DNA from: Alcanivorax profundi
GTDB lineage: Bacteria > Pseudomonadota > Gammaproteobacteria > Pseudomonadales > Alcanivoracaceae
Direction: 5' to 3'
Assembly (NCBI RefSeq): GCF_003597125.1
Contig: NZ_QYYA01000004.1
Coordinates: forward strand, 124,001 to 188,000
DNA: 64,000 nt
Under the pieces are notes generated by a model. That model had not been told where the DNA came from, made no database searches, and saw only the letters and a program-made list of their open reading frames with translations. Below are positions 27,489 through 38,958 of this stretch, one piece after another. Made by a program: the position numbers and the translations under genes. Numbering within the stretch: position 1 is the first letter of the stretch; each line of letters opens with the position of its first letter.

Positions 27489-27506
27489 TCACCGTGTAAA
27501 CGGTGA
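27489..27506. terminator. Hairpin between convergent dciA and lpxC
   Basis: TCACCGT-GTAA-ACGGTGA, perfect 7-bp stem 50 bp after the dciA stop. No run of T follows immediately on the plus strand; on the minus strand ATTTTT comes six bases later. Confidence 0.4.
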
Positions 27507-27640
27507 GGGTTGATGCGCTGAAATTGCGCTCCCGTCGTTGCGGGTAATGAACCTCCGGCATAGCGGAGAGAGGCCCGAAGGGTACCAGCCAGCGGCGGGA
27601 GAACCGCCGGCTGGTCACAGGGCTTCGACGTGTGGCGGCC

Positions 27641-28555
27641 TTATTCGGCTGCCAGCACCGGTCGCATGTAAGAGACAGGTGCGTCGGTGGCATCTTCGAA
27701 AGTGACCACCTCATAGGAGTCCTCCTGACGGAGAATTTCCCGCAGTAGCGCGTTGTTGAGGGCATGGCCGGACTTGTGGCCAATGAACTCGCCAATCAGG
27801 CTGTGCCCCAGCAGATACAGATCGCCAATGGCATCCAGCATCTTGTGCTTGACGAATTCGTCCTCGTAACGCAGACCGTCCTCGTTAAGGATCCGGTATT
27901 CATCCACCACAATCGCGTTGTCTACGCTGCCGCCCAGCGCCAGGTTCTGGCTGCGCAGGAATTCGATATCCCGCATGAAACCGAACGTTCGAGCCCGCGC
28001 CACTTCTTTTACGAACGAGGTCGTGGAGAAGTCGATGCTGGACACCTGGTTTCGGTCTTCAAATACCGGGTGATCGAATTCGATGGAGAAAGTCACCTTG
28101 AAGCCATCAAAGGGCACGAACGTTGCCGTCTTGTCCCCTTCCCGCACCGTCACTTCCTTCTTGATGCGGATAAACTTCTTGGCGGCTTCCTGTTCCTTGA
28201 TACCGGCTGACTGCAGCAGGAAGACGAACGGACCGGCACTGCCATCCATGATCGGCATTTCCGGTGCGGAGAGTTCCACAAAGGCATTATCAATGCCCAG
28301 GCCCGCCATGGCGGACAGGAAATGCTCCACAGTACCGACTTTCACGCCATCCTGAACCAGGGTGGATGAGAGTGTGGTTTCGCCCACCGCATCGGCGGCG
28401 GCCTTGATCTCCACCACCGGCTCCAGGTCCACACGCCGGAACACGATGCCGGTATCAACCGGTGCCGGGCGCACAGTCATGTAAACCTTTTCGCCGGTGT
28501 GAAGGCCCACGCCAGTTGCGCGGATCACGTTTTTCAGTGTTCGTTGTCTGATCAT
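27641..28555 (-). CDS. lpxC: UDP-3-O-acyl-N-acetylglucosamine deacetylase
   Basis: Zinc deacetylase committing step of lipid A synthesis. 304 residues, as in Pseudomonas (303). Zinc ligands are the His in [10 protein letters not shown] and the His/Asp of [15 protein letters not shown]; the catalytic His is in GHKSGHALN. The ATG at 28555 ([11 protein letters not shown]) is the family start; an upstream in-frame extension to 28621 is unsupported. It follows ftsZ by 109 bp on the same strand. Confidence 0.97.
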   Translation of the reverse strand: MIRQRTLKNVIRATGVGLHTGEKVYMTVRPAPVDTGIVFRRVDLEPVVEIKAAADAVGETTLSSTLVQDGVKVGTVEHFLSAMAGLGIDNAFVELSAPEMPIMDGSAGPFVFLLQSAGIKEQEAAKKFIRIKKEVTVREGDKTATFVPFDGFKVTFSIEFDHPVFEDRNQVSSIDFSTTSFVKEVARARTFGFMRDIEFLRSQNLALGGSVDNAIVVDEYRILNEDGLRYEDEFVKHKMLDAIGDLYLLGHSLIGEFIGHKSGHALNNALLREILRQEDSYEVVTFEDATDAPVSYMRPVLAAE

Positions 28556-28664
28556 CTGTCTGTCACACAGCTGCGGGTATCCTCGGGATACCGCTTTCCT
28601 CAACACAAAATTAGGGCGCAATTATACTGCAACTCCCTGATTTTGCACCAATGCCGCCAGACCG

Positions 28665-29831
28665 TTAGTCGGCCTGACGACGCAGGAAGGTCGGAATATC
28701 AATGAAATCCAGATCTTCCGCGGTGTTTACCGCCTGCTGGCCACGACCGCTGGCTGCCTGCTGAGCGGCGCGTTTGCGCTCCACAGCGGGACGATCCAGA
28801 TCACTGTAGTCCACTCGACCATCAGCGGCGACAGGAGTCTGACGGCCACGCACCACTTTTAGTTCCTGCTGGGCAGCACCCAGACCGGTGGCGACGACAG
28901 TCACACTGATGTTATCGCCCATATCCGGGTCGATCGCGGTACCGATGATCACGTTGGCATCTTCACCGGCCAGCTCACTGACGATCTCGCCCACTTCAGA
29001 GAACTCGTCCAGCGCGATGGATTCGTTAGCGGTGATGTTGACCAGAATGCCACGGGCGCCGCGCAGGTCCACATCTTCCAGCAGCGGGCTGGAAATGGCC
29101 GCACGAGCTGCATCAGCTGCACGTTCCTCGCCACTGGCGGTACCGGAGCCCATCATCGCCGTACCCAGCTCGCTCATTACTGTACGAACGTCGGCGAAAT
29201 CCACGTTGATCATCCCCGGACGCACGATCAGATCGGCAATCCCTTTCACCGCACCCTGGAGTACGTCGTTGGCCGCCTTGAAGGCATCCAGCAGGCTGGT
29301 GGAACCACCCAGAACAGACTGCAGTTTTTCGTTGGGGATGGTGATCAGGGAGTGAACATGCTCCTTGAGCTCCTCGATCCCTTCCTGCGCAGAGCGCATG
29401 CGCTTCTTGCCTTCGAAGGGGAACGGCTTGGTCACAACCGCCACGGTGAGGATACCCAGCTCCTTGGCGATTTCCGCCACGACCGGAGCGGCACCGGTAC
29501 CCGTACCGCCGCCCATGCCAGCGGTCACAAAGACCATATCGGCACCGTCCAGCAGTTCGGCAATGCGATCGCGGTCTTCCAGCGCAGACTGACGACCGAT
29601 TTCGGGGTTAGCACCCGCACCCAGACCCTTGGTCACCTGGCTTCCCAGCTGAATCACGGTCTTGGCTTGAGCATTACGCAGGGCCTGTGCATCGGTGTTG
29701 GCGCAGATGAAATCCACCCCCTCAACTCCGGAACGCACCATGTGGTCCACGGCATTACCGCCGCCACCACCGACACCTACCACTTTGATTACCGCGCCAT
29801 GGGGCACGCTGTCTTCCAGTTTGAATTGCAT
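28665..29831 (-). CDS. ftsZ: Cell division tubulin homologue FtsZ
   Basis: GTPase that forms the Z ring at mid-cell. 388 residues with the tubulin signature GGGTGTG (in [14 protein letters not shown]), the N-terminal [10 protein letters not shown] loop, a variable linker (about 318-370) and the conserved C-terminal peptide [11 protein letters not shown] that binds FtsA and ZipA. The ATG is preceded by GGGAG. Separated from ftsA by 131 bp. Confidence 0.99.
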   Translation of the reverse strand: MQFKLEDSVPHGAVIKVVGVGGGGGNAVDHMVRSGVEGVDFICANTDAQALRNAQAKTVIQLGSQVTKGLGAGANPEIGRQSALEDRDRIAELLDGADMVFVTAGMGGGTGTGAAPVVAEIAKELGILTVAVVTKPFPFEGKKRMRSAQEGIEELKEHVHSLITIPNEKLQSVLGGSTSLLDAFKAANDVLQGAVKGIADLIVRPGMINVDFADVRTVMSELGTAMMGSGTASGEERAADAARAAISSPLLEDVDLRGARGILVNITANESIALDEFSEVGEIVSELAGEDANVIIGTAIDPDMGDNISVTVVATGLGAAQQELKVVRGRQTPVAADGRVDYSDLDRPAVERKRAAQQAASGRGQQAVNTAEDLDFIDIPTFLRRQAD

Positions 29832-29962
29832 GGTTGATCTCCCGTTTGTTGCTTCCCTGTTTACTTCATAACGTCACGTCGAATGTTCCGGTGGTGTTAC
29901 CGCGGCCCGGAACCGCCGCTTGCGCTCATTGGCGGTGATGTCGCGTTTCCAACAACACCGCC

Positions 29963-31198
29963 TTAAAAATTGCCTTTAAACCAGTTCTTGAAGCGCTCCA
30001 TCCAGTCCACCTGTCCGCCACCGGCCTGGGCGCGAGCACTGCCACCGTCTTTTTCCATACGCTGGCCGTACAGCAACAGGCCCACCGCCGTGGAATAGAT
30101 CGGGTTACGCACCACATCGGTGAGCCCGGCGATCCCTTGGGGCGCCCCCAGGCGTACCGGCATATGGAAAATTTCTTCTGCCAGATCTACCGCGCCTTCG
30201 ATCTTGGAAGAGCCACCGGTGAGCACGATGCCGCCCGGGATCAGGTCCTCAAAACCGGAGCGGCGAATTTCCGCCTGCACCAGCGTGAACAACTCGTCAT
30301 AACGAGGCTCGACCACTTCGGCCAGATTCTGGCGGCTGAGGGTCCGCGGTGGACGGTCGCCAACGCTGGGCACCTTGATGGTTTCGTCGGCACCGGCCAG
30401 TTGGGTCAGCGCGCAGGCGTACTTGATCTTGATTTCGTCGGCATGCTGCTTGGGGGTACGCAGGGCCATGGCGATATCGTTGGTCACCTGGTCACCGGCA
30501 ATCGGAATATTGGCGGTATGACGAATCGCCCCTTCGGTGAAGATGGCAATGTCTGTGGTGCCACCGCCGATATCCACAATACAGACACCCAGCTCACGCT
30601 CATCTTCCGTCAGCACCGCATGGGCACTGGCCAGCTGCTCGAGAATGATGTCGTCCACTTCCAGATTGCAGCGACGCACACACTTCTCGATGTTCTGGGC
30701 CGCATTGACCGCACAGGTAACCAGATGCACCTTGGCTTCAAGACGCACGCCACTCATGCCAATGGGCTCACGGACACCTTCCTGATTGTCCACCACATAT
30801 TCCTGCGGCAGCACATGCAGGGTCTTCTGGTCGGCCGGAATCGCTACCGCCTGGGCGGCATCAATGACCCGGTCGATATCAGCCTGGGCGACCTCACGAT
30901 CACGAATGGCGACAATGCCGTGGGAGTTGAGGCTTCGCACATGGGAGCCGGCAATACCTGCGTAGACAGTGTGAATGTGACAGCCCGCCATCAGCTCTGC
31001 TTCTTCGACCGCGCGCTGAATGGAGCGCACCGTGGCCTCGATATCCACCACCACGCCTTTCTTCATGCCGCGAGAGGGCTGTGAGCCAATGCCGACGATT
31101 TCCATGGTGCCATCGGCAGATGTCTGCCCGACGATGGCCACCACCTTGGAGGTGCCAATGTCGAGACCGACAATCATGTTTTCCGTTTCTGTTGCCAT
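29963..31198 (-). CDS. ftsA: Cell division protein FtsA
   Basis: Actin-like membrane anchor of FtsZ. 411 residues with the ASKHA ATPase phosphate motif GLDIGTSKV near the N-terminus, DIGGGTTDIAIF around residue 210 and ILTGGSSKIEG near 340. The C-terminal MERFKNWFKGNF is the amphipathic membrane-targeting helix. It lies 12 bp after ftsQ. Confidence 0.98.
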   Translation of the reverse strand: MATETENMIVGLDIGTSKVVAIVGQTSADGTMEIVGIGSQPSRGMKKGVVVDIEATVRSIQRAVEEAELMAGCHIHTVYAGIAGSHVRSLNSHGIVAIRDREVAQADIDRVIDAAQAVAIPADQKTLHVLPQEYVVDNQEGVREPIGMSGVRLEAKVHLVTCAVNAAQNIEKCVRRCNLEVDDIILEQLASAHAVLTEDERELGVCIVDIGGGTTDIAIFTEGAIRHTANIPIAGDQVTNDIAMALRTPKQHADEIKIKYACALTQLAGADETIKVPSVGDRPPRTLSRQNLAEVVEPRYDELFTLVQAEIRRSGFEDLIPGGIVLTGGSSKIEGAVDLAEEIFHMPVRLGAPQGIAGLTDVVRNPIYSTAVGLLLYGQRMEKDGGSARAQAGGGQVDWMERFKNWFKGNF

Positions 31199-31210
31199 GT
31201 CACCTAACTC

Positions 31211-31984
31211 CTAACTCTGCTCGCCCCAGGTCACCGCCATGCCATCTGCATAACGCAGATCCACGCGGGTGACGCGGCGACTGTCCGTGCTCAGCACACC
31301 CCGATAAAGCCGCACAAAGCGGCGAAGTTTGGTGGTGTACTGCTCACGGTCGACCACCAGTTGCATGTCATTATCCAGCGTCAGCCGCGCGGTCAGTCGT
31401 GCGTTGACGTCCATACTGCGAATGCCCAGATCCACATCCGCCAGCATCTTGCCCATGCTGTGATAGAAAGCCATGACTTCCTCCAGCCGTTGTTCAGGGC
31501 CATTCAGATGTGGCAGGCCGCTCAGGTCGTACTGCTTGAGCGCCTTAAAGGGCTCCCCGCTATCCGACACCAACACGGTTTCGTTCCACACCGCCACCGG
31601 GCGCCGCTCTTCCACGGTCAACACCACGGTGTCGGGCCACTGGCGGCGCACTGACACGCCTTCTACCCAGCTCAGCCCCTGCGCCTGCTGGTAGATCTCT
31701 TCCAGCGGCACAGAAAAATAGTTTTCATCTCGCACCAGCGCCGCCAACGCGGTCTGGATCTGCTGCTGACGACGCACGTCTGTCACACCGTCAACGCCCA
31801 CTTTGCGGATGGGATAACCATCCAGTGCGGCGGGCAGATAAATCACACCCAGCAACAGCACCACCGCCACACTGCCCACCAACATCCACGGCACCGCGGC
31901 AGACAATCGCTCCTGCAGCGGCACGCCCGCCTTTTTGGCAGGCTTGCGGCGAGCGCCACGGGGCGCCGGGGCATTGTTAGCCAC
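31211..31984 (-). CDS. ftsQ: Cell division protein FtsQ
   Basis: Bitopic divisome scaffold, partner of FtsB and FtsL. 257 residues with a basic, Pro/Ala-rich cytoplasmic tail, one membrane helix (about 34-55) and a periplasmic POTRA domain beginning at the [11 protein letters not shown] segment. The GTG at 31984 overlaps the ddlB stop and has GGAG 7 bp upstream; the longer in-frame extension lies inside ddlB. Confidence 0.95.
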   Translation of the reverse strand: MANNAPAPRGARRKPAKKAGVPLQERLSAAVPWMLVGSVAVVLLLGVIYLPAALDGYPIRKVGVDGVTDVRRQQQIQTALAALVRDENYFSVPLEEIYQQAQGLSWVEGVSVRRQWPDTVVLTVEERRPVAVWNETVLVSDSGEPFKALKQYDLSGLPHLNGPEQRLEEVMAFYHSMGKMLADVDLGIRSMDVNARLTARLTLDNDMQLVVDREQYTTKLRRFVRLYRGVLSTDSRRVTRVDLRYADGMAVTWGEQS

Positions 31985-32900
31985 CGGTCTGCTCCACCGC
32001 CAGCAGCAGGATTTCACCCACCAGGGCATCGAAATCACGGCCCGCCGCTTTCGCTGCCATGGGCACCAGGGAATGGTCTGTCATCCCCGGCACAGTATTC
32101 ACTTCCAGCAACTGCCACTGACCCTCGGCGTCGCGCATCACGTCCACACGGCCCCAGCCCCGGCAACCAGCCACACGGAAAGCGGTCAGCGCCAGCTGGC
32201 GGATGGCCTTTTCGTCAGCTTCGTCCAGCCCTGCCGGACAGAGATATTCGGTGCTGTCAGACTGGTACTTGGCCTCGAAGTCATAAAAGGCATGGGGCGT
32301 CTTCAGACGAATGGCCGGCAACGCCTCGTCGCCCAGCAACGCCACGGTATACTCCGGGCCGTTTACCCAGGCCTCGACCAGCACATCAGAATCGAACTTG
32401 CCCGCTTCCTCGAGCGCGGCGGCCAGCTGTTCCGCGTTATCGGCCTTGGCCATGCCAATAGAAGAGCCCTCATGGGCAGGCTTGATCATCAGCGGAAAGC
32501 CCAGCTCCAACTCCTCGCGACCGGCCACATAAAATGCCGGTGTCGGCAGCCCCGCGCCTTTCCACAATTGCTTGGTGCGCACCTTGTCCATGCCAATGGC
32601 CGAGGCCATTACCCCGGAGCCGGTGTAAGGGATGCCCAAGTGTTCGAGTACGCCCTGGATAACACCGTCTTCACCACCACGGCCATGCAGGGCAATAAAG
32701 GCAGCATCGAACCCCTTGAGGGTATCCACACTCTTGTCCGCAGGATCCACCAGCTCGGCAATCAACCCCAGGTTGCGCAACGCCTGATGCACGGCAGCAC
32801 CACTTTTCAGTGACACCGGACGCTCGGCGGATTTGCCGCCTGCCAGTACCGCTACCCGGCCAATGCTGGCCAGTTGCTTCTTCAGCAGCACCTTATCCAC
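31977..32900 (-). CDS. ddlB: D-alanine--D-alanine ligase
   Basis: ATP-grasp enzyme that makes the D-Ala-D-Ala dipeptide for the cell-wall precursor. 307 residues. Motifs: [14 protein letters not shown] (N-terminal substrate loop), LHGRGGEDG, and the ATP-grasp [12 protein letters not shown] near the C-terminus. The GTG at 32900 follows GGGAGG and overlaps the murC stop. Confidence 0.97.
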   Translation of the reverse strand: MDKVLLKKQLASIGRVAVLAGGKSAERPVSLKSGAAVHQALRNLGLIAELVDPADKSVDTLKGFDAAFIALHGRGGEDGVIQGVLEHLGIPYTGSGVMASAIGMDKVRTKQLWKGAGLPTPAFYVAGREELELGFPLMIKPAHEGSSIGMAKADNAEQLAAALEEAGKFDSDVLVEAWVNGPEYTVALLGDEALPAIRLKTPHAFYDFEAKYQSDSTEYLCPAGLDEADEKAIRQLALTAFRVAGCRGWGRVDVMRDAEGQWQLLEVNTVPGMTDHSLVPMAAKAAGRDFDALVGEILLLAVEQTGG

Positions 32901-34323
32901 GCTTGGCGCCTCCCTGTTCAGCCAGTTCCTTCGCAATGGCCCCGACGTTACCGGCCCCCTGAGTGACCAACAGATCACCATCACGAAGTTGGGTATTCAA
33001 AATAGTCGCCAATTTGGCCGGGTCATCCACAAACACCGGCTCCACCTGACCACGCTTGCGGATGCTGCGACACAGCGCCCGGGCATCAGCGCCAGGAATC
33101 GGATCTTCACCCGCGCCATACACTTCCAGCATCAGCAACACATCCACCCCGGACAGGACTTCCACGAAATCCTCATAGAGATCCTGGGTGCGGGTATAGC
33201 GATGCGGCTGGAACAGCATGGCAAGACGGCGGCCAGGCCAACCGGCACGAATCGCATCAATGGTCACTCCAACCTCGCTGGGGTGATGACCGTAATCATC
33301 CACCAGGGTCGCGCTGCCACCGTCAAAGTGATATTCGCCCTGCACATCAAAGCGGCGCCCCACTCCCGAGAAATTATTCAGGCCACGAACGATAGCCTCG
33401 TCATCGGCGCCTTCGTCAGCCGACACCGCAATGGCTGCCAGGGCATTCAGCACATTGTGCTTGCCCGGCATGTTCAGAGAGATCTGCAGCGGCTCCCCTT
33501 CCTTGCGGATGACACGGAATGTGGTCGTCATGCCTTGCTGCTGAACGTCTTCGGCACGCAGGTCCGCATCTTCGCTGAAGCCGTAACGAATCACCTGACG
33601 ATTCACCCGTGGCAACAGCTTTCGCACCACGGGATCATCCACACACATCACCGCCACACCGTAAAACGGCAGATTGTGGAGGAATTCAACAAAGGTGTTT
33701 TCCAGTTGCGCGAAATCACCACCGTAGGTGTGCATGTGATCGGCTTCGATGTTGGTGACGATGGCGCTCATGGGCTGCAGGTGCAGGAAGCTGGCATCGG
33801 ATTCGTCAGCTTCTGCCACCAGGTAGCGACTCTGGCCAAGACGGGCATTGGTCCCGGCACTGTTAAGGCGCCCGCCAATAACGAAGGTGGGATCAAGCCC
33901 GGCTTCTGCCATGATCGCCGCCGTCATGGACGTCGTCGTTGTCTTGCCGTGGGTGCCGGCGACGGCGATGCCATGGCGGAAACGCATCAGCTCCGCCAGC
34001 ATCTGTGCACGCGGCACCACCGGCACTCGCCGGGCATGGGCCTCGGCCACTTCCACGTTCTCGGTGTTGACCGCCGTCGACGTCACTACCACGTCGGCAC
34101 CATCAATATTCTCGGCTCGATGACCGATTTCGACGCGCACACCAAGGCTGCGCAGGCGAGCGACCACCGGCGATTCCTTGATGTCACTGCCACTGATGGC
34201 ATAGCCCTGATTGGCCAGCACCTCAGCGATACCGCACATCCCTACACCACCGATACCCACAAAATGGATACCGCGAATTCGGCGCATCTCCGGCACCGTA
34301 TGGATGTTGTCGTTATCGGCCAT
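32893..34323 (-). CDS. murC: UDP-N-acetylmuramate--L-alanine ligase
   Basis: First Mur ligase; adds L-Ala to UDP-MurNAc with ATP. 476 residues with the N-terminal UDP-binding loop [11 protein letters not shown], the P-loop GTHGKTTTT and the conserved HHPSEV motif. The ATG at 34323 is chosen; it overlaps the end of murG by 11 bp. Confidence 0.97.
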   Translation of the reverse strand: MADNDNIHTVPEMRRIRGIHFVGIGGVGMCGIAEVLANQGYAISGSDIKESPVVARLRSLGVRVEIGHRAENIDGADVVVTSTAVNTENVEVAEAHARRVPVVPRAQMLAELMRFRHGIAVAGTHGKTTTTSMTAAIMAEAGLDPTFVIGGRLNSAGTNARLGQSRYLVAEADESDASFLHLQPMSAIVTNIEADHMHTYGGDFAQLENTFVEFLHNLPFYGVAVMCVDDPVVRKLLPRVNRQVIRYGFSEDADLRAEDVQQQGMTTTFRVIRKEGEPLQISLNMPGKHNVLNALAAIAVSADEGADDEAIVRGLNNFSGVGRRFDVQGEYHFDGGSATLVDDYGHHPSEVGVTIDAIRAGWPGRRLAMLFQPHRYTRTQDLYEDFVEVLSGVDVLLMLEVYGAGEDPIPGADARALCRSIRKRGQVEPVFVDDPAKLATILNTQLRDGDLLVTQGAGNVGAIAKELAEQGGAKRG

Positions 34324-35386
34324 TGGCCACCTCCTCACACAGCGTGGCCGCGCGCTCGGCGCTATCGACCACGGCCTGCTCACGAGCTCGCTGTGCCATT
34401 TGCGACAGCGCACCCCGTTCTGCAACCGGTTTCAGTGTCGCGGCCAGGGTGGCCGCGCTCAGTTCCCGCTGGGGCAACAGCAGGGCCGCGCCCCGGTCTG
34501 ACAACCAACGGGCGTTCAATGTCTGGTGGTCGTCCACTGCCGTGGGCAATGGAATGAACAGTGCCGCCACACCTGCGGCTGCCACCTCAGCCACCGTCAG
34601 GGCACCGGCGCGACAGATCACCAGATCCGCCCAGCCGTAGGCCTCTGCCATGTCATCAATAAACTCACTGACCTGGGCATTCATGCCCAGCGCGTCGTAA
34701 ATCGGCGCGGCCTCGGCCGTGCGTCCCGCGCCACACTGATGGCGAACCTGAATATCGCGGCCCAGCACCGCCAACAGCAGTTCCGGCAGGTCCTGATTAA
34801 GCACCAAGGCTCCCTGACTGCCACCAACGATCAGTACCCGCAGGCCACCCTGATGCCGGGCATAGCGATTGACCGGTTCGGCAATGGCCGCAATGTCAGC
34901 CCGCACCGGGTTACCCACCCAGCACGCCTGCTTGCCAATGAACGCGCCCTCGAACCCTTCCAGCGTGACGGTGGCCATTTTGGACAGCAGTCGATTGGTC
35001 AATCCCGGTACGGCGTTCTGCTCATGCACTACCACCGGCACCTTGCACAGTCTTGCCGCCAACCCACCAGGGCCACTGGCAAAACCGCCAAACCCCACCG
35101 CCAGCACAGGCTGGCGCTGACGAATAATCTGACGCGCCTGCAGCACCGCACGTAGCAGGTTGAACGGCGCCGTCAGCTTGCGCTTGAGACCACCACCGCG
35201 CAGACGCGATACCGACAGCTCGGCAATGTCATAGCCATGTCGCCGCACCAGCTGGCCTTCCATTCCGTGCTCCGCTCCCAGCCAGAGAATGTCGAAGCCT
35301 CGCGCGCGCAACTGGTCTGCGACGGCAAGGGCAGGGAACACATGCCCCCCCGTGCCGCCAGCCATGATCAGGATGGTCCGACTCAT
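34313..35386 (-). CDS. murG: Lipid II synthase, UDP-GlcNAc transferase
   Basis: Membrane-associated GT-B glycosyltransferase that converts lipid I to lipid II. 357 residues with the N-terminal [12 protein letters not shown] loop, HEQNAVPG, and the C-terminal GGSQGA and [15 protein letters not shown] motifs for UDP-GlcNAc binding. ATGA-type overlap with ftsW. Confidence 0.98.
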   Translation of the reverse strand: MSRTILIMAGGTGGHVFPALAVADQLRARGFDILWLGAEHGMEGQLVRRHGYDIAELSVSRLRGGGLKRKLTAPFNLLRAVLQARQIIRQRQPVLAVGFGGFASGPGGLAARLCKVPVVVHEQNAVPGLTNRLLSKMATVTLEGFEGAFIGKQACWVGNPVRADIAAIAEPVNRYARHQGGLRVLIVGGSQGALVLNQDLPELLLAVLGRDIQVRHQCGAGRTAEAAPIYDALGMNAQVSEFIDDMAEAYGWADLVICRAGALTVAEVAAAGVAALFIPLPTAVDDHQTLNARWLSDRGAALLLPQRELSAATLAATLKPVAERGALSQMAQRAREQAVVDSAERAATLCEEVANGR

Positions 35387-36540
35387 CGCGCCGTCCTCCC
35401 TCTGGCTTTCAACTGTTCGGCTTCGGCCCCGGCCCGCAGGATCAACCCGATCATGGCGGCAGACACCAGCAGCGAAGAGCCGCCATAGCTGATAAAGGGC
35501 AGCGTTAGCCCCTTGGTCGGCAACATGCCCATGTTCACGCCCAGATTGATAAAGGCCTGGGAACAGAACACAAACGCACAGCCATAAACCAGGTAGGCGT
35601 GATACAGAAAACCGCGCTCTTCCAGCGAATGGCCCAGCCGGAAAACCCGCCAGCCCAGCAAGATAAAGCCGCTGATCAACGCGATATTTCCCAACAGCCC
35701 CAGTTCTTCTGCCATCACGGCATAAACGAAGTCGGTATGGGCTTCCGGCAGGTAAAACAGTTTCTGCACGCTGTTACCCAGGCCCACCCCTGTCAGGTGC
35801 CCACGGCCGAAGGCAATCAGGCTCTGGGTCAACTGATAACCCGCCCCGAACTGGTCAGACCAGGGATCGGTAAAGGTCATCAGGCGCGCCACACGGTAGG
35901 GTTCGGCCACGGCCACCAGCGCCCCCAGCCCCACCGCCATCAGACCAATCAGCAGAAAACGCAGGGTCGGCACGCCAGACAGGAACAACATGCCCATGGC
36001 GGTAATACCCAGCACCACCACTGCACCAAAGTCCGGTTCCAGCAGCAGCAACAGCATCAATACGCCCAACAGCCCCAGCGGCAGCAAAAACGCTTTCCAC
36101 TCTGCCTCCAGCGCCGCCTTGCGTTCTGCCACGTAGCCAGCCATGTACAACACGAAGCACAGCTTCACGATTTCCGATGCCTGGATTGTCAGGCCCGGCA
36201 GGGCAATCCAGCGAGTCGACCCGTTCACGGTGCGCCCCAGCCCCGGGATAAACACCATCACCAGCACCACCAGCGCCACCGGCAGCATCACAAAGCGCAG
36301 GCGCTCCAGCAGGGCCAGCGGGACCGCGTAATACACGAATGCGCCCACACCCAGTCCCAGGGCAAGGTAAATGCCATGGCGCAGGGCATAATAGAACGGG
36401 TCACCGAGACGGGTTTCGGCAATCTGCAAGCTCGCGGAGGACACCATCACCAGACCAGCCAACGCCAGCAGGATCGCGGTCCACAGCAACGGTTTGTCGA
36501 CCCCTTTGCTATCCAGTTTCAGGATCATGCGCTCAGTCAT
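35383..36540 (-). CDS. ftsW: Septal peptidoglycan polymerase FtsW (SEDS family)
   Basis: Polytopic glycosyltransferase that works with FtsI in septal wall synthesis. 385 residues with ten predicted membrane segments. SEDS features: the conserved FGRGHLTGVGLGNSVQKLFYLPEAHTDF loop (key catalytic Asp in HTDF) and the C-terminal KGLTLPFISYGGSS. The ATG at 36540 overlaps the murD stop; upstream in-frame sequence belongs to murD. Confidence 0.97.
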   Translation of the reverse strand: MTERMILKLDSKGVDKPLLWTAILLALAGLVMVSSASLQIAETRLGDPFYYALRHGIYLALGLGVGAFVYYAVPLALLERLRFVMLPVALVVLVMVFIPGLGRTVNGSTRWIALPGLTIQASEIVKLCFVLYMAGYVAERKAALEAEWKAFLLPLGLLGVLMLLLLLEPDFGAVVVLGITAMGMLFLSGVPTLRFLLIGLMAVGLGALVAVAEPYRVARLMTFTDPWSDQFGAGYQLTQSLIAFGRGHLTGVGLGNSVQKLFYLPEAHTDFVYAVMAEELGLLGNIALISGFILLGWRVFRLGHSLEERGFLYHAYLVYGCAFVFCSQAFINLGVNMGMLPTKGLTLPFISYGGSSLLVSAAMIGLILRAGAEAEQLKARGRTAR

Positions 36541-37858
36541 GGCACACCTCCCGAACCCGTGATGCGAAATCATCCCCACGTGCCGCGAAGCCACTGTACA
36601 TATCGAACGAGGCGCAGGCGGGCGACAACAGCACGGCATCACCAGGTTGGGCCAGAGCATGGGCCCGGGCCACAGCAGCCTGCATGTCAGCCACCAATTC
36701 ACAGGGCGCCGCAGACATGCCTTCGGCCAGTACGTTTCGGTCTTCACCCATCAGCAAGGCCGCACGCAGATACTGACGAGCAGGCTCTGCCAGCGGCGAG
36801 AAATCCTGCCCTTTGCCCTGCCCGCCTCCGATCAGGATGACCTTGCCCTCAATGCTTTCGCCAATCCCTGTCAGCGCCGCCAGCGTGGCACCCACATTGG
36901 TCGCCTTGGAATCGTTGAACCAGCGCACGCCGCCAGTATCGGCAACCAGCTGACAACGGTGGGCCAGCCCGGTGAAGGTTTTTACCGTGGCCAATGCCTT
37001 GTCACGGTTCAGCGCCAGCGCATCGCTGATGGCCAACACCGCGAGGATATTCATGGCATTGTGATGGCCGGTGAGCGCCAGCTCCGACAATTCCAACAAT
37101 GGCTCACCACGGCACAACAACTGTCCGCTCTCACTGTCGAGGCGGTAATCGGCTTCCGGGTGTGCACCAAAGGTCACTTGTCTCGGCACCGTCGCAGGCG
37201 GACGGGTTGCCGGATCATCCCGATTCCATACCGCCACCTGACACCCGTCGTAAATGCGCTGCTTGGCCGCCAGGTAATCGGCAAAGCTGGCATAGCGGTC
37301 CAGATGGTCCTGAGAGACGTTAAGAATGGTGGCCACATCGGCGCTCAGGCTGTAGGTGGTTTCCAGCTGGAAGCTGGACAACTCAAGCACATAGAGCCTG
37401 GCCTGATCACTCAACAGATCCAGCGCAGGCACACCCAGATTGCCGCCGATGCCGGGATTCATTCCACAGGCATCCGCGACCTGACCCAGCAACGTCGTCA
37501 CGGTGCTCTTGGCATTGGAACCGGTAATCGCCACGACGGGCTCACTGGCAGCGCGCGCAAACAGCTCCACATCACCAATGACTTCCTTGCCAGCCACAAC
37601 CTGCTCGGCGATGGCGGGCGTAGAGACCGCCACCCCGGGGCTGACAATCAACCGACGGGCCTTTTTCATCCAGCCGGCCTTGAAGCCGCCGGTGTGAATT
37701 TTCACCTCAGGGAAGTCGGCACGCAGGGCATCCAGACCCGCCGGCTCGGCACGGGTATCCAGCGCACGCACAGGCATCCCCTGATCCGTCAGATAACGGA
37801 TCACGGAACGCCCGGATACGCCGAGGCCGATGACCAGATCGAAACCGTCTTTCGCCAT
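36533..37858 (-). CDS. murD: UDP-N-acetylmuramoylalanine--D-glutamate ligase
   Basis: Second Mur ligase; adds D-Glu. 441 residues. N-terminal GLGVSGRS loop, P-loop ITGSNAKSTVTTL (an Ala where E. coli MurD has Gly), conserved NVSQDHLDRY and the C-terminal LLSPACASFDMYSGFAARGDDF motif. It overlaps ftsW by 8 bp and lies 17 bp after mraY. Confidence 0.97.
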   Translation of the reverse strand: MAKDGFDLVIGLGVSGRSVIRYLTDQGMPVRALDTRAEPAGLDALRADFPEVKIHTGGFKAGWMKKARRLIVSPGVAVSTPAIAEQVVAGKEVIGDVELFARAASEPVVAITGSNAKSTVTTLLGQVADACGMNPGIGGNLGVPALDLLSDQARLYVLELSSFQLETTYSLSADVATILNVSQDHLDRYASFADYLAAKQRIYDGCQVAVWNRDDPATRPPATVPRQVTFGAHPEADYRLDSESGQLLCRGEPLLELSELALTGHHNAMNILAVLAISDALALNRDKALATVKTFTGLAHRCQLVADTGGVRWFNDSKATNVGATLAALTGIGESIEGKVILIGGGQGKGQDFSPLAEPARQYLRAALLMGEDRNVLAEGMSAAPCELVADMQAAVARAHALAQPGDAVLLSPACASFDMYSGFAARGDDFASRVREVCHD

Positions 37859-37875
37859 ATGCCTAACTCAAGCCC

Positions 37876-38958
37876 CTATCGGATCTTCAGGGTCGCCAGA
37901 CCCACCAGTACAAGAATCACGGTGATGATCCAGAACCGCACAATAATCTTCGGCTCCGGCCACCCTTTCAGTTCAAAGTGGTGATGAATCGGCGCCATAC
38001 GGAAAATCCGCCGGCCGGTAAGCTTGAACGAGCCCACCTGCAACATCACCGAGACCGTCTCCATCACAAACACACCGCCCATGATGAAGAGCACAATTTC
38101 CTGGCGGACGATCACCGCCATCACACCCAGCACGGCACCCAGTGCCAATGCCCCCACATCGCCCATGAACACCTGAGCGGGGTAGGCGTTGAACCACAGA
38201 AAACCCAGCCCGGCCCCACACAGTGCCGCAGAGATAATCACCAGCTCACCGGCACCGGCGACGTAGGGGATCTGCAGGTAGGTGGCAAATTCGGTATGCC
38301 CACCGGCATAGGCAAAGATGCCCAACGCACCACCCACCAGCACGGTAGGCATGATGGCCAGCCCATCCAGCCCGTCGGTAAGGTTCACCGCGTTGCTGGT
38401 GCCGTTGATCACAAAGTAAGTCAGCACGATGTAGAACCAGCCCATGTTGATGGCCACGTTCTTGAAGAACGGCACAATCAGCTGGGTTTCCACCGGGCTT
38501 TGGGCCGTAAAGAACAGCGCAAACGCCGCCCCCAGCGAACCCACTGATAACCACAGATACTTCCACCGGGCGGGCAGACCGCGCGGGTTCTTTTCCACCA
38601 CCTTGCGCCAGTCATCTACCCAACCCACGGCACCAAAAATGAACAGCACCCCAAGGGTGATCCACACAAAGCGGTTGCTCAGATCCGCCCACAGCAACGT
38701 GGAAATGACAATGGCCACCAGAATCAGCGCACCACCCATGGTCGGGGTGCCGGCCTTACTCAAGTGGCTCTTGGGACCATCCTCACGAATTGCCTGCCCG
38801 ACCTGCTTTTCACGCAGCTTGCGGATCATGATCGGGCCTACCCAGAAGGCGATGAACAACGCCGTCAGCACGCTCAGGATGCCGCGCAGGGTGATGTACT
38901 GAACCACCAGAAAACCGTTATGGAACTGCGCCAGGTATTCAGCCAGCCAGAGCAACAT
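37876..38958 (-). CDS. mraY: Phospho-N-acetylmuramoyl-pentapeptide transferase
   Basis: Inner-membrane enzyme that makes lipid I from UDP-MurNAc-pentapeptide and undecaprenyl phosphate. 360 residues, ten membrane helices. Active-site aspartates in [20 protein letters not shown] and [12 protein letters not shown]-terminal [13 protein letters not shown] matches the family. Overlaps the murF stop by one base (TGATG). Confidence 0.98.
   Translation of the reverse strand: MLLWLAEYLAQFHNGFLVVQYITLRGILSVLTALFIAFWVGPIMIRKLREKQVGQAIREDGPKSHLSKAGTPTMGGALILVAIVISTLLWADLSNRFVWITLGVLFIFGAVGWVDDWRKVVEKNPRGLPARWKYLWLSVGSLGAAFALFFTAQSPVETQLIVPFFKNVAINMGWFYIVLTYFVINGTSNAVNLTDGLDGLAIMPTVLVGGALGIFAYAGGHTEFATYLQIPYVAGAGELVIISAALCGAGLGFLWFNAYPAQVFMGDVGALALGAVLGVMAVIVRQEIVLFIMGGVFVMETVSVMLQVGSFKLTGRRIFRMAPIHHHFELKGWPEPKIIVRFWIITVILVLVGLATLKIR

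Noticed and set aside
28556-28621. Longer lpxC start
   Set aside because: The family start MIRQRTLKN fits the ATG at 28555; the extension has no conserved sequence.
32833-34557. 574-codon plus-strand open frame opposite murC
   Set aside because: Mirror of the GC-rich murC coding sequence; His/Arg-rich with no family signature.
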